A DNA stretch of 37,108 nucleotides from Roseibium sp. (GTDB lineage Bacteria; Pseudomonadota; Alphaproteobacteria; Rhizobiales; Stappiaceae), in NCBI RefSeq assembly GCF_025698965.1, contig NZ_JAILWL010000005.1:1-37108 (forward strand), in the 5' to 3' direction. The position numbers and the translations under genes are program-made. How positions within the stretch are numbered: the stretch's first letter is position 1; each line of letters opens with the position of its first letter. This document shows, piece after piece, positions 17,465-26,522 of this stretch. The notes beneath the pieces are model-generated. The model did no database searches. It saw only the letters and a program-made list of their open reading frames with translations, and had not been told where the DNA came from.

Positions 17465-20400
17465 TTAGTCGAGACGGCCGCTTGCGTGGGCGAGCATGGT
17501 GTAGACCTTGCCTGTGTCAGAGGTCAGGTAGGTCTGGCCCAGCATATTGTCCCGGTCGTTGCGCGATACCTGGGCCAGGAGCTGCTCGAAGTCTGCCACA
17601 TACCGCTCGACGGCCGTGCGGAACTCGGGGTCACGGGCATATTTCTGACGGATCTCGTCAAAGGTCTGCTGCCCCTGGAGGGTGTAGAGACGGCGGGTGA
17701 ACACATGGCGCTCGCCGTTTCGGTACCGGTTCCAAAGATCAATGAAGGTCTCATGATCGATGGCACGGGCGATGTCGACCGACAGCGAGTTCAGGCTTTC
17801 GACCGTTTGGAGCGGTGTTCTGGCCTGTTCGGTATCGCTGCTGGCATCGTCGTCACTGGATGCGCGGCGCAACAGGTCTGCCACCCAGCCCTTGCCCTTG
17901 GATCCGCCATTGTCAGCCTGTGAAGGCTGTTGGCGGCGGGGCTCGGCCGGACGATTGGCTGCCGGACGCGGTTCGGTTGCCGGTGCCTGTTGGCGGGCAG
18001 GGGCAACGGGCGCGAAACTGGCGGCCGGTGACGGTTGCGGCTGCGGAGCCGGGGCAACACTTGCCGCTGCCGCCTGAGCTTGCGGCCGGGAAATGTCCAG
18101 GGTGTTGGACTGCTTGGCAACGATCTCGGACAGTTCGGTCAAAGCGCGGATCTGTTCATTGACGACCTTGCGCAGTGCCGCAGAGGATTCCTCAGCTTCA
18201 TCCGGCAGGTTGAGAACGCCCTGTTTCAGTTCGTTGCGGGTTGCTTCCAATTCACGATGGACGTCGCGGGCAACGTCACGCATGCGGGTTGCCGCATCGT
18301 TGAAACGTTCCGAAGCATCGGTCACCGTGCGGGACATTTCCGCAATGATGTCGTCCTGTGCCGAACGGATCGCATCGCGTGCCTTCTGACCTTCCATACC
18401 GGCGGTCAGGCGCATGGATTCAAACTGTTCGGACACCTGCTTGGACGCAGCCTCGGCGGCCGCGCTCAGCATGGTCGCCGCATCGCGGGCCTTGTCGTCT
18501 GCCGTTTCAAGAGTTTCGGACAACGTCTGCGTGAAGGACCGCATCAGCGTGTCGACAGCTTCGGTTTTTGCAAGAAGCGTATCGGCAACGTCTTCGATGG
18601 CCGTACGGCGCTCGGTGACGCGTCCTTCGACCGTGCGATTGGTTTCTTCCAGATGACGGGCCGCTCTGGTCAGCTCTTCGGACTGATCGCTGAAGCGGCT
18701 GGTCAGATTCTGGACATCTGCAAGGGTCGTTGTGGTGACATCACGCAGATTGCCGACCTGTTCGGTGATCAATGTGGTCGTTGCATTGGTTTCCGTGACG
18801 GCCCGGTCCACAGCGGAACGGAACTCACCGGCACGGCGCGCCAGATTGCCTTCGACCTCGTTGAGGTTTTCACCCGCGGACGAGACGATGTTCTGCAGGT
18901 TGACGTTGGACTCCTCGATTTTATTGAGGATCTCGGTAACGTCTGCCTCCAGGCGACGTTTGGTGTCGCTGAGCAGTGTTGTCGCCTGATCGCTGCGCTC
19001 GTTGATGCTTGCGACGATCCGGTCGCCTGCTTCCACAAGCGAGCGGGTGGCATCGAGACCGGTGTGAGCGAAGGTCTCTGTAACGTCGCGGCCCTTGACG
19101 GTGATTGCGTCCAGGATGGCGCCGTGGACTTCCGACAGGCGGCCAGTCAGGTCATTGGCGCGCATTTCGATGGCGCTGATCAGCTCGTTGCCGTCGGTCC
19201 CGACAATCTTGGCCAGCTCGCCGGAACGGGCACCGAAGGCCTCGTTAAGCGTTGTCGCCTTGTCAAGCAGTTCGGACGCGACTTCGTTGCCGCGACCGAC
19301 CAGAAGTTCGGCGGCTTCCGTAACCGCGCTGTTGACGCGGGAGCGGACCATGCCGGCTTCGTTTGACATCTGGCCCCGGATTTCTTCCAGGGTTTTGGCG
19401 AGCGTCATGCGAGCCTGTTCGCTTTCTGCCGACAGGTTGCCGGAGATCTCTGCAATCAGGCCTGAAAGCTCATTGCGAACCTTGTCGCTTTCTCCCGTCA
19501 GCGAGCCCGTGAACTCGGCAAGGGTTCCGGCATAAAGGGTGCGAGCGTTTTCGCTCTCTGCAGCCATTGCACGGGCTGCCTCGCCAACAGCAGACAGAAC
19601 CAGTTCGCGGATACGGCTGCTTTCGCCGGACATAGTGCCGGTAGCCTGTTCCATAGCGGAGTTGATTGCATCAGCCGCTTTCTGGCTTTCGCCAACCAGA
19701 ACGCCGCGGGCTTCACCAACGGAGCCCAGAACGATCTGGCGCATGCGATCGCCTTCGCCGGATAGTTTTTCCGTAGCCTGGCTGAGAGCGCCGTCAACGA
19801 TTTCAACTGTTCTGGTGCGTTCTTCGGACAAGGTTTGAACCGCGCCCGTGATGGCTTCCTGCACAACGTCACGCAGACGCGTGCTTTCCGTGGACAGGGT
19901 GGCACCGGCTTCCGAGATCACGGCCGTTAGAATGTCACGGGCGCGTTCGCTTTCACCGGTGAGGGTGCCGGAAATGCTCTCCAGGCGCTCATTAAGCAGA
20001 GTTTCAAGCTGCGTTGCCCGGCTGTCGAGGGTTTCAGCGACCTCGAAGACCTTTGCACCAAGCGACACGTTGATCTCAGCAATGCGCTCCGAAAGGGAAT
20101 CCGTCAGCTGTTCGCTCTGTTTACCCAGAACATTGCCGGCTTCCTCCAGTCGGTTGTCGAGGGCAGAGGTCATTTCGTCCTGACCTTCAACAAAGGCCTT
20201 GGCGATTTCCTTGGTTCTGGTGATCAGGGTCTCGGAGATCTGACGCGCCCTAGCGTCGAGCGTTTCGTCGATCCGATCTGTACCGCTGGTCATGGAAGCT
20301 GATAGCAGTTCCGCCTTTTCCGCCATCGATGTTGCAGCGCCGTCGACGCGTGTCGACAGGGTCTGGCCGATTTCTTCAGCGCGGTCCGCAAGTGTATTGC

Positions 20401-23311
20401 CTGCTGCCTCGATCCGCTGTCCGAGTTGCAGTGTGATTGCGTCGGACCGATCTGCCAGAACGTCGGTGATGTTGCGGGTCTTTTCTTCCAACGCGTCGCT
20501 GATGCCCGTCGTGCGGTGCTCGATTGCCTCTGCGAGGATCTGCGTCCGCGTCTCCAGCGTGGCCTCGAACGCCGCAGTTCGCTGGTCAAGCGTCAGGTCC
20601 AGCGTGTTGATGTGGCTACCAAGGGCCGCATCCATTGTCGCGATACGTTCGCCCAGGGAAGCATCAATCGTGGTGACGCGACCATCGAGTGTTGCATCCA
20701 TTGCAGCGAAGCGGCTTTCAAGCGTGGTGTCCAGTGTTGAGACACGCTCTGTCAGCGTTGTGTCGACCGAAGCCAGCCGGCTCTCAAGCGTGGTATCCAT
20801 GGTTGCAATACGCTCGGTCAATGTCGCATCCACCGAGGAGAAGCGGGTTTCAAGCGAGTTGTCCATGGTCGCGATGCGCTCGATCAGGGTGGAATCCATC
20901 ATGGAGAACCGGTTTTCGAGGGAGGAATCCATCGATGTCAGGCGGCTTTCCAGAGATGTATCCATGGTCGCGATGCGCTCGCTCATGGTTGCGTCGATCG
21001 CCGTGAAGCGTTGTTCCAGCGATGTATCCATCGTGCTGATCCGCTCGTTGAGCGTCGCGTCGATGGCCGCGTATTTCTGATCCAGGGACGTGTCCATGGT
21101 TGTGATGCGATCGCCGAGCGAAGCGTCCATCGCGTCGATCCTGGCGGCAAACGTCGTATCGAGCGTCGACAGCCGGGAATCCAGTGCTTCGGAAAGCAGG
21201 AGTGTCTTGGTGTCGAAGGCATCAATCAGCTGGCCACCGCGATCGGTGACGATGGTTTCAAGCTCGCTGAGGCGGGTAGAAAGTCCGTCCTGCAGGGCCT
21301 GACCGCGAACTTCAAGCGTTTCTGCGATCTTGCCGCTGATTTCGTTGATGTCGCCCGTAACCCGGTCGCCGCGGCTGCCAATCAGTTCGGCAAGCTGGGT
21401 TCCGGTTTCAGCCAGCTTGAGGGTGAGGGTACCCGTCTGTTCGCCGAGGCCGGCCGCAAACTGGCTGGAAACGCCTTCCAGTGTGTCGCGGAAACCGACG
21501 GTCTGCTGTTCCAGAATGGTCGCCATCTCGTTGCTGCGGGCTGCCAGACGCTCGTCCAGCTCGGCGCCATTGATGGAAATGGCGTTGTAGATGCGCTCGG
21601 AAATGGTGTCGAATTTCTCGGCAAGTTCACCGCCGCGAACGGAGATGGTCTCCGTGAGCGTGCCGGCAGTTTCGTCGAGTTTGGATGCGATCTCACCACC
21701 ACGCAGAGACAGATCGACCACAATACTCTCGCCCGTACCGCGCAGAATCTCCGCAACTTCAGTGGAGCGGCTGGAAAGGGTTTCGACGATCTCGGCGCCA
21801 CGGATGGAAATGGTGTCGGTAACGGTCTGGCCGCGCTCGGAGATGCTCTCAACAACCCGGTTTCCTGTTTCGGCAAGCGACTCGTCGAGGCTGGTGACCC
21901 TGCTGTCGACGGTCGAGACCAGTTCTTCGGTCCGGGCCGTGATCGTGTCGATCAGACGGCCGGAGGACAGGGACATGTTGGCGTTGATCTCTTCACCGCG
22001 CTGGGTGATTGTTTCGCCGACATTTGCTCCTGTTGTCTCCAGCGTCAGGCGGAATTCGTCAGCCTTGTTACTGAGTGTCTCAACGACAGACGTGCTGGAG
22101 GTAATCAGGGTTTCGTTGATTTCCGTGCTGCGGGCAGCCAGGGTTTCCACGAAGCTGTTGGCAGTGTCGGCAAATCGCTCATTCACCTCATTGCCCCGTG
22201 TGGAAAGTGTCTCCCACATGGAGGTGCCGGTTTCAGCAAGATCATCGACCAGCTTGTTGCCGGTTGACGACAGACGGGTCACATAGTCTTCGGCGCGGAC
22301 GGTCAGGGAATCCACCAGCTCGTTGCCGGACGCGTTCAGCGTTGCACCAAGCGATTCAATGCGAGAGTCGACGGTTGACGTGAGTTCTTCAACACGGTTG
22401 TTGACCGCATCGATCATGCGCTGGGTCGCCTGATCCACGGTGGTCCCAAGTTCGCCGGACGTGTCGGACAGCTGCGAGGAGTATTTTTCATGTGCACCGG
22501 CGATGGTCTCGCGGACCCGCTCTGCATTCATGACAATGGACTCGCGCTGACTGACGAGTTCGTCAATCAGGGCGCGGATCTTGAGTTCGTTATCGTTGTA
22601 AGAGCGTTCGAGCGAGGAGACTTCGTTGTGAACGAGAACTTCCAGTTCGCTTGCGCGCGCAATTGCTCTCTCGATACCGTCTCCCATGGCGGCTACTTCG
22701 CGGCGGATGGCCTGACCGACACTGAGAATGGATTCCTTCGCCATGTCCTCCGGTTCCGCCAGGCGCAGGGCGACTTCGGTCATTCCCCTGGCGACGATGC
22801 GCATTTCCTGAGCGCGCCAGATCATCATGGCCATGATGAAGAAGAAGATGATCGGCACGACGATGCCGACGGCTGCCAGGATCATCTCCGGCGACCCGAG
22901 CAGGGCCTGGGTATCAAGCGAGGAGACCTTGTCGGAAAATGCCGTCATGAACAGACTGGTGCCGAGCGCGGCCCATACTGCGCTCAACGCGAGGGCTCCC
23001 CAGAACGGGGCGGAAGAAGGACGGCGCTGCAAGGCATAGATCAGATTACCGATATTCCGGCGGTCGTCATTGGCCGCAGGCGGGCGACCGCCACGTCCGC
23101 GACGGCGCGACTGGCGCTGCTCTTCGCGCTGTGGCCCTTCCTGCTTGTCAGCCTTGGGTTTGCGAGCCGGTTCCGTTTCCGCCGCTGCACTCGCTTCCGG
23201 AGCAGACAGTGTCTCTGCAGTTTCAGGCCCGCCGAAATCAAGTTTCAGGGCTTCTTCAACCGCGGACAGAGCCGCTTCAGCCGGATCTTTCGCCTTTGTC
23301 GGGTTTGCCAT
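17465..23311 (-). CDS. gpr: Giant membrane-anchored apolipoprotein-like protein, probable Growth Pole Ring homologue
   Basis: The 1948-residue product begins with a basic, disordered stretch (about 1-100, RRRGRGG at 69-75). Two membrane helices follow (about 103-124 and 143-164). From about 262 to 1471 there are about 110 consecutive 11-residue repeats without any insertion, with hydrophobic residues at positions 5 and 9 and often Arg at position 1. Residues 713-932 are 20 near-identical units, and 1120-1339 are ten 22-residue units. A heptad-like region (to about 1735), a Pro/Ala/Gln-rich linker (about 1741-1800) and a conserved-looking C-terminal domain (about 1838-1948) follow. Architecture and size match the Agrobacterium Growth Pole Ring protein (about 2100 residues), which organises polar growth and is related to Caulobacter TipN. 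Function is by analogy. The ATG at 23311 has GAGG about 10 bp upstream. Confidence 0.85.
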   Translation of the reverse strand: MANPTKAKDPAEAALSAVEEALKLDFGGPETAETLSAPEASAAAETEPARKPKADKQEGPQREEQRQSRRRGRGGRPPAANDDRRNIGNLIYALQRRPSSAPFWGALALSAVWAALGTSLFMTAFSDKVSSLDTQALLGSPEMILAAVGIVVPIIFFFIMAMMIWRAQEMRIVARGMTEVALRLAEPEDMAKESILSVGQAIRREVAAMGDGIERAIARASELEVLVHNEVSSLERSYNDNELKIRALIDELVSQRESIVMNAERVRETIAGAHEKYSSQLSDTSGELGTTVDQATQRMIDAVNNRVEELTSTVDSRIESLGATLNASGNELVDSLTVRAEDYVTRLSSTGNKLVDDLAETGTSMWETLSTRGNEVNERFADTANSFVETLAARSTEINETLITSSTSVVETLSNKADEFRLTLETTGANVGETITQRGEEINANMSLSSGRLIDTITARTEELVSTVDSRVTSLDESLAETGNRVVESISERGQTVTDTISIRGAEIVETLSSRSTEVAEILRGTGESIVVDLSLRGGEIASKLDETAGTLTETISVRGGELAEKFDTISERIYNAISINGAELDERLAARSNEMATILEQQTVGFRDTLEGVSSQFAAGLGEQTGTLTLKLAETGTQLAELIGSRGDRVTGDINEISGKIAETLEVRGQALQDGLSTRLSELETIVTDRGGQLIDAFDTKTLLLSEALDSRLSTLDTTFAARIDAMDASLGDRITTMDTSLDQKYAAIDATLNERISTMDTSLEQRFTAIDATMSERIATMDTSLESRLTSMDSSLENRFSMMDSTLIERIATMDNSLETRFSSVDATLTERIATMDTTLESRLASVDTTLTERVSTLDTTLESRFAAMDATLDGRVTTIDASLGERIATMDAALGSHINTLDLTLDQRTAAFEATLETRTQILAEAIEHRTTGISDALEEKTRNITDVLADRSDAITLQLGQRIEAAGNTLADRAEEIGQTLSTRVDGAATSMAEKAELLSASMTSGTDRIDETLDARARQISETLITRTKEIAKAFVEGQDEMTSALDNRLEEAGNVLGKQSEQLTDSLSERIAEINVSLGAKVFEVAETLDSRATQLETLLNERLESISGTLTGESERARDILTAVISEAGATLSTESTRLRDVVQEAITGAVQTLSEERTRTVEIVDGALSQATEKLSGEGDRMRQIVLGSVGEARGVLVGESQKAADAINSAMEQATGTMSGESSRIRELVLSAVGEAARAMAAESENARTLYAGTLAEFTGSLTGESDKVRNELSGLIAEISGNLSAESEQARMTLAKTLEEIRGQMSNEAGMVRSRVNSAVTEAAELLVGRGNEVASELLDKATTLNEAFGARSGELAKIVGTDGNELISAIEMRANDLTGRLSEVHGAILDAITVKGRDVTETFAHTGLDATRSLVEAGDRIVASINERSDQATTLLSDTKRRLEADVTEILNKIEESNVNLQNIVSSAGENLNEVEGNLARRAGEFRSAVDRAVTETNATTTLITEQVGNLRDVTTTTLADVQNLTSRFSDQSEELTRAARHLEETNRTVEGRVTERRTAIEDVADTLLAKTEAVDTLMRSFTQTLSETLETADDKARDAATMLSAAAEAASKQVSEQFESMRLTAGMEGQKARDAIRSAQDDIIAEMSRTVTDASERFNDAATRMRDVARDVHRELEATRNELKQGVLNLPDEAEESSAALRKVVNEQIRALTELSEIVAKQSNTLDISRPQAQAAAASVAPAPQPQPSPAASFAPVAPARQQAPATEPRPAANRPAEPRRQQPSQADNGGSKGKGWVADLLRRASSDDDASSDTEQARTPLQTVESLNSLSVDIARAIDHETFIDLWNRYRNGERHVFTRRLYTLQGQQTFDEIRQKYARDPEFRTAVERYVADFEQLLAQVSRNDRDNMLGQTYLTSDTGKVYTMLAHASGRLD
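19295..19954 (-). repeat. Ten 66-bp (22-residue) tandem repeats inside the gpr-like gene
   Basis: Residues 1120-1339 split into ten 22-residue units, most starting near Gly/Ala-Glu-Ser and each made of two hendecads, for example ESERARDILTA then VISEAGATLST. Register is exact across all ten. Confidence 0.8.
20516..21175 (-). repeat. Twenty 33-bp (11-residue) tandem repeats inside the gpr-like gene
   Basis: Residues 713-932 form 20 units of consensus R-I/F/L/V-x-x-M/I/V/L-D-T/A/S-T/S-L-x-E/S. Examples are RIATMDTSLES, RFSSVDATLTE and RVSTLDTTLES. Position 1 is Arg in all but two units (Lys746, His900). The units are far more alike than those on either side, which suggests recent expansion or gene conversion. 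Confidence 0.85.
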
Positions 23312-23593
23312 TTAGGGTCGCCTCACATCCGTACTCATTACACACCGGTATTCCCAGCCAGCCGCATTCAGCAGCTTTACCACAGTCACTACCGGATGCG
23401 TCGTTTTTGCTGGTGCCGGTTACTCAAAAATCACCGCAAAACCTTTGTTTGGAGGAGGGTCGCCGCTGACCGACCGTCGACATTTCGTCAGACGGTTCAC
23501 TCCCCATCTTGCCGCATCACTAACTGTAATGGCACAATCTCTCCTAACGAACAAGAAACGGCAATGGCCTGAATCACTTAGGGGGCGGCTTAG

Positions 23594-23908
23594 ATGCCAG
23601 AATCGAAGGAAAACGACGCAGCGGAAAGTGGGCGAAGCGATGCTGAAAATAGTGCGCTCAAAGCGGGAAAATTATCGGCACCGCAAAAGCGTTGGTTGAA
23701 AAAGGGCCTTGAACAACCAGGTGGAAAATTGCCTCTGTTTGACGACAACGGGCGCGAAATACCCGCACGTACCATTCGGGCCTGCATTGACGGGGGATGG
23801 GCAGAGCCTTGGTTTTCCAATCCAATCAAGCCTGACTGGTTGGTGTGCAAGCTGACCCCTGCAGCAATCGAAGCTCTTTCCGCAAGTCAAAAAAACAAAA
23901 AAAGTTAA
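23594..23908 (+). CDS. Small protein of unknown function, divergent from the gpr-like gene
   Basis: I do not recognise a named family. The 104-residue product has a charged N terminus, then a compact region: LSAPQKRWLKKGLEQPGGKL (about 28-47), LFDDNGREIPARTI and CIDGGWAEPWFSNP (about 64-77), ending in LTPAAIEALSAS and a Lys-rich tail. The segment order (helix, helix, Gly-Trp turn, LTPAG-like end) recalls small winged-helix-like proteins of alphaproteobacteria, but this is only an impression. The ATG at 23594 has a GGGGG tract 8 bp upstream. It diverges from the gpr-like gene with a 282-bp spacer. Confidence 0.7.
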   Translation: MPESKENDAAESGRSDAENSALKAGKLSAPQKRWLKKGLEQPGGKLPLFDDNGREIPARTIRACIDGGWAEPWFSNPIKPDWLVCKLTPAAIEALSASQKNKKS

Positions 23909-24007
23909 CAGCGAATCAGTTTGTCAGTTTTTTGGGTGTTTCGAAAAATGGCAGAAAAGCAAGGAATTTTTGAAAGCTGTTGTTAAGTCCGGCTTAAAGC
24001 GCGTTAA

Positions 24008-24027
24008 CCAAAAATTCAATTTTTTGG
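24008..24027. repeat. AT-rich palindrome upstream of the Hpt gene
   Basis: CCAAAAA (24008-24014) and TTTTTGG (24021-24027) pair around TTCAAT. It lies in the 253-bp spacer between the small ORF and the Hpt gene and could be a terminator for the former or a promoter-region element. Confidence 0.3.
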
Positions 24028-24161
24028 GGACAGCGAAGCAATCGAAGCGATTTGCCGGTCTGCTTAACCAGGTGTTTGGGGCTTTGAGGGCACAGTTTCC
24101 AGTACGACAAGCTTACGGCGGGGTGCCGTCGGGCAAGTAATGAGTAGTTTGGAGCACCCAC

Positions 24162-24524
24162 ATGGCCCCTTCATCCATGGCCCGCGTTACCGGTCGGGCC
24201 GGCCCTGAGGCCCCGATCGATTTGGTGCAGCTGGCCACCAATACGCTGGGAAACCGGGACCTGGAAGTCCAGGTTCTTCATCTTTTCAAATCACAATCGT
24301 CCTCTACGCTTCAGCGGCTTGCGAGCGAAACGGACGCTTCGATCAGGCTGGATCTGGTTCACACGCTCAAAGGATCTGCGCGCGCGATCGGTGCTGAAAG
24401 GGTCGCCGCGGTTTGCGAAAACCTAGAAGGCAAGATGAAATCAGTGCCTGATGCTGCAACTGCCGGTTTGATTTCGGCGGTCGATGAAGCCAACAGTTAC
24501 ATCCGCGACTTGCTTGAGGGCTGA
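24162..24524 (+). CDS. Hpt domain (histidine phosphotransfer) protein
   Basis: The 120-residue product is a single Hpt four-helix bundle. The phosphorylatable histidine is H67 in HTLKGSARAIGA (67-78), matching the Hpt consensus His-x-Leu-Lys-Gly-Ser. Stand-alone Hpt proteins shuttle phosphate between hybrid kinases and response regulators. In alphaproteobacteria similar proteins feed the CtrA pathway (ChpT is a different fold), so the partner is unknown. GGAG lies 8 bp before the ATG at 24162. No kinase or receiver gene is next to it. Confidence 0.9.
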   Translation: MAPSSMARVTGRAGPEAPIDLVQLATNTLGNRDLEVQVLHLFKSQSSSTLQRLASETDASIRLDLVHTLKGSARAIGAERVAAVCENLEGKMKSVPDAATAGLISAVDEANSYIRDLLEG

Positions 24525-24642
24525 TTTGAGTGTCCTAAAGGACGCAGTTGGCGTTCAGGAAACGGCACGGTCCTTGACCTTTGCGGTGGAAGCTTTATGT
24601 CGGTTCAGCTGAAACCCGCAATTCAAGGCTTGGACGCGACTA

Positions 24643-24919
<277 letters not shown>

Positions 24920-24951
24920 AACTTCAGTTTCATTGCCAATTTTGAATTCAG

Positions 24952-24981
24952 AACCCGCCGGAGTGATCCGGCGGGTTTTTT
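24952..24981 (+). terminator. Rho-independent terminator after the ferredoxin
   Basis: AACCCGCCGG (24952-24961) and CCGGCGGGTT (24968-24977) form a perfect 10-bp stem around AGTGAT, followed directly by four more T. It lies 32 bp after the ferredoxin stop and 32 bp before the stop of the convergent MFS gene, which it may also serve. Confidence 0.88.
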
Positions 24982-25013
24982 GCTTTTCCGATTTTTGAAG
25001 TGGTCAATTGCCG

Positions 25014-26240
25014 CTACTCGGCTGGCTGGGCGACCGATTTGCGATACCAGAAATCAACTTCTCGGCCGCTGTCCGGGCTGCTTGGGATCAAGGTGGCCAG
25101 GAAGAGGCTGATCAAGGCCATCCCGGCCCCTGCCAGAAACACTGCGGCGGGGGAGACCAGCCAGATGAACCCGAACAGGACCGGAATGAACACTGCTGCG
25201 ATATGGTTGATCGTGAAGGCAACACCTGCCGTCGGAGCTATGTCGGCCGGATCGGCAATTTTCTGGAAATAGGTCTTGATCGCGATGGCGATTGCAAAAA
25301 ACGCATGGTCGATGACGTAAAGGCTGGCGGCCAGCGTGGCGTTGGTAACAAACGCATAACAGACAAAAACGCCAAACAGGCCGACATATTCCAGGACCAG
25401 TGCCTTGCGTTCACCGAAACGGACGATCAGGCTGCCGATTTTGGGTGCCAGAACCATGTTGAATGCACCGTTGAGCAAAAAGAGCGCAGCAACTTCGTGC
25501 ACATCGTAGCCAAAGCGCTCCACCATAAGGAAGCCGGCGAAAACGGTGAAAATCTGACGGCGTGCACCGGCCATGAAGGTCAGGGCATAGTAGAGCCAAT
25601 AGCGTTTTCTGAGGATCAGCTTCTTGTGCTGGGGCACTCCTTCCTTGAAATGCGGATAGGCCATGATCAGGAACACCAGGACCACGAGGGTCAGACCGCC
25701 GGCAATCGCAAAGACCACAGTGAACGACAAATCGAACATCTTCCAGGCGACGAAAATCAGGCCATAGGCAATCAGCTGCGCGAAGGCGCCGACCGAAATA
25801 ATCTTGCCAAGGCTGGCAGCGGCCGTAGCTTTCGGCAACCACTGCAGGGACAGCGATTGCGCCATGGTTTCGTAGTAGTGAAAGCCGATCGACATGATCA
25901 GTGTGGTGACATAAAAGCCAATGGCCGTCGGGAAGTAGCCGGTAACGGCCACACCGATGCCAAGCAGTAGCAGAGACAGATAGGCAAGGGTCTGCTCGCG
26001 CATGACCAGCAGCAGGTAAACCGCCAGAAAACTCAGGAAACCTGGAATTTCGCGGATAGACTGCTGGATCCCGATTTCACGACCGGTAAAGTCGAGTTCC
26101 TGAACTGCAAAGTTGTTCATCAGGTTCCACCATGCAGCAAAGGACAGCTGCATGGCGCCTGCCATGATCATCAGAAGAACAACGGGCGACCGCCATCCAG
26201 TCATTTCATTCGGGTGTTCGTTCTTGGTGAAATACGTCAT
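25014..26240 (-). CDS. MFS transporter of unknown substrate
   Basis: The 408-residue product has about 12 membrane helices, with the break between halves near LIMAYPHFKEGVPQHKKLI. The first half has an unusual REIPGFLSFLAVYLLL element instead of the classic helix 2-3 loop, and the second half contains IGSLIVRFGERKAL, which resembles that loop. I do not recognise a named subfamily. The ATG at 26240 is chosen; ATG 26270 or GTG 26306 would add 10 or 22 residues, and no start has a strong Shine-Dalgarno. It diverges from an AraC-type regulator across a 282-bp spacer, which suggests that the regulator controls it. No enzyme gene is linked to suggest a substrate. Confidence 0.82.
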   Translation of the reverse strand: MTYFTKNEHPNEMTGWRSPVVLLMIMAGAMQLSFAAWWNLMNNFAVQELDFTGREIGIQQSIREIPGFLSFLAVYLLLVMREQTLAYLSLLLLGIGVAVTGYFPTAIGFYVTTLIMSIGFHYYETMAQSLSLQWLPKATAAASLGKIISVGAFAQLIAYGLIFVAWKMFDLSFTVVFAIAGGLTLVVLVFLIMAYPHFKEGVPQHKKLILRKRYWLYYALTFMAGARRQIFTVFAGFLMVERFGYDVHEVAALFLLNGAFNMVLAPKIGSLIVRFGERKALVLEYVGLFGVFVCYAFVTNATLAASLYVIDHAFFAIAIAIKTYFQKIADPADIAPTAGVAFTINHIAAVFIPVLFGFIWLVSPAAVFLAGAGMALISLFLATLIPSSPDSGREVDFWYRKSVAQPAE

Positions 26241-26522
26241 TCCGTAGCCGTAGAAAAAGGTCACATCCATACAGCGCTGCAAGACGCTTCTATGCTGATT
26301 TTGCACTTGCGTGTTAGCGGTGTTTTGTCATGATATGTCTCTGAGGCGCCAAAAAGGTTCGCCATTGGGCGGCGATCCGTTTGTCGTGAGGGACTTGATA
26401 CCCCAGCGTTAATTGCCATTATCTGATGGTTTTGGCGTGTTCGCGAGGATTTTCAATCCAAATTTTCCGGTTTCAGTCAAAGGAGGCGTGATCCGGCAAT
26501 CTTGTCGGTGACCGGCGGGCAC

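Noticed and set aside
18035-19366. 443-codon open frame on the plus strand inside the gpr-like gene
   Set aside because: It is antisense to the giant repeat-rich gene. Repetition of the same codons keeps the opposite strand free of stops. No ribosome-binding site or known domain was seen.
21011-22267. 418-codon plus-strand open frame antisense to the gpr-like gene
   Set aside because: Same cause: the 33-bp periodicity produces long antisense frames. The translation is low in complexity with no family match that I recognise.
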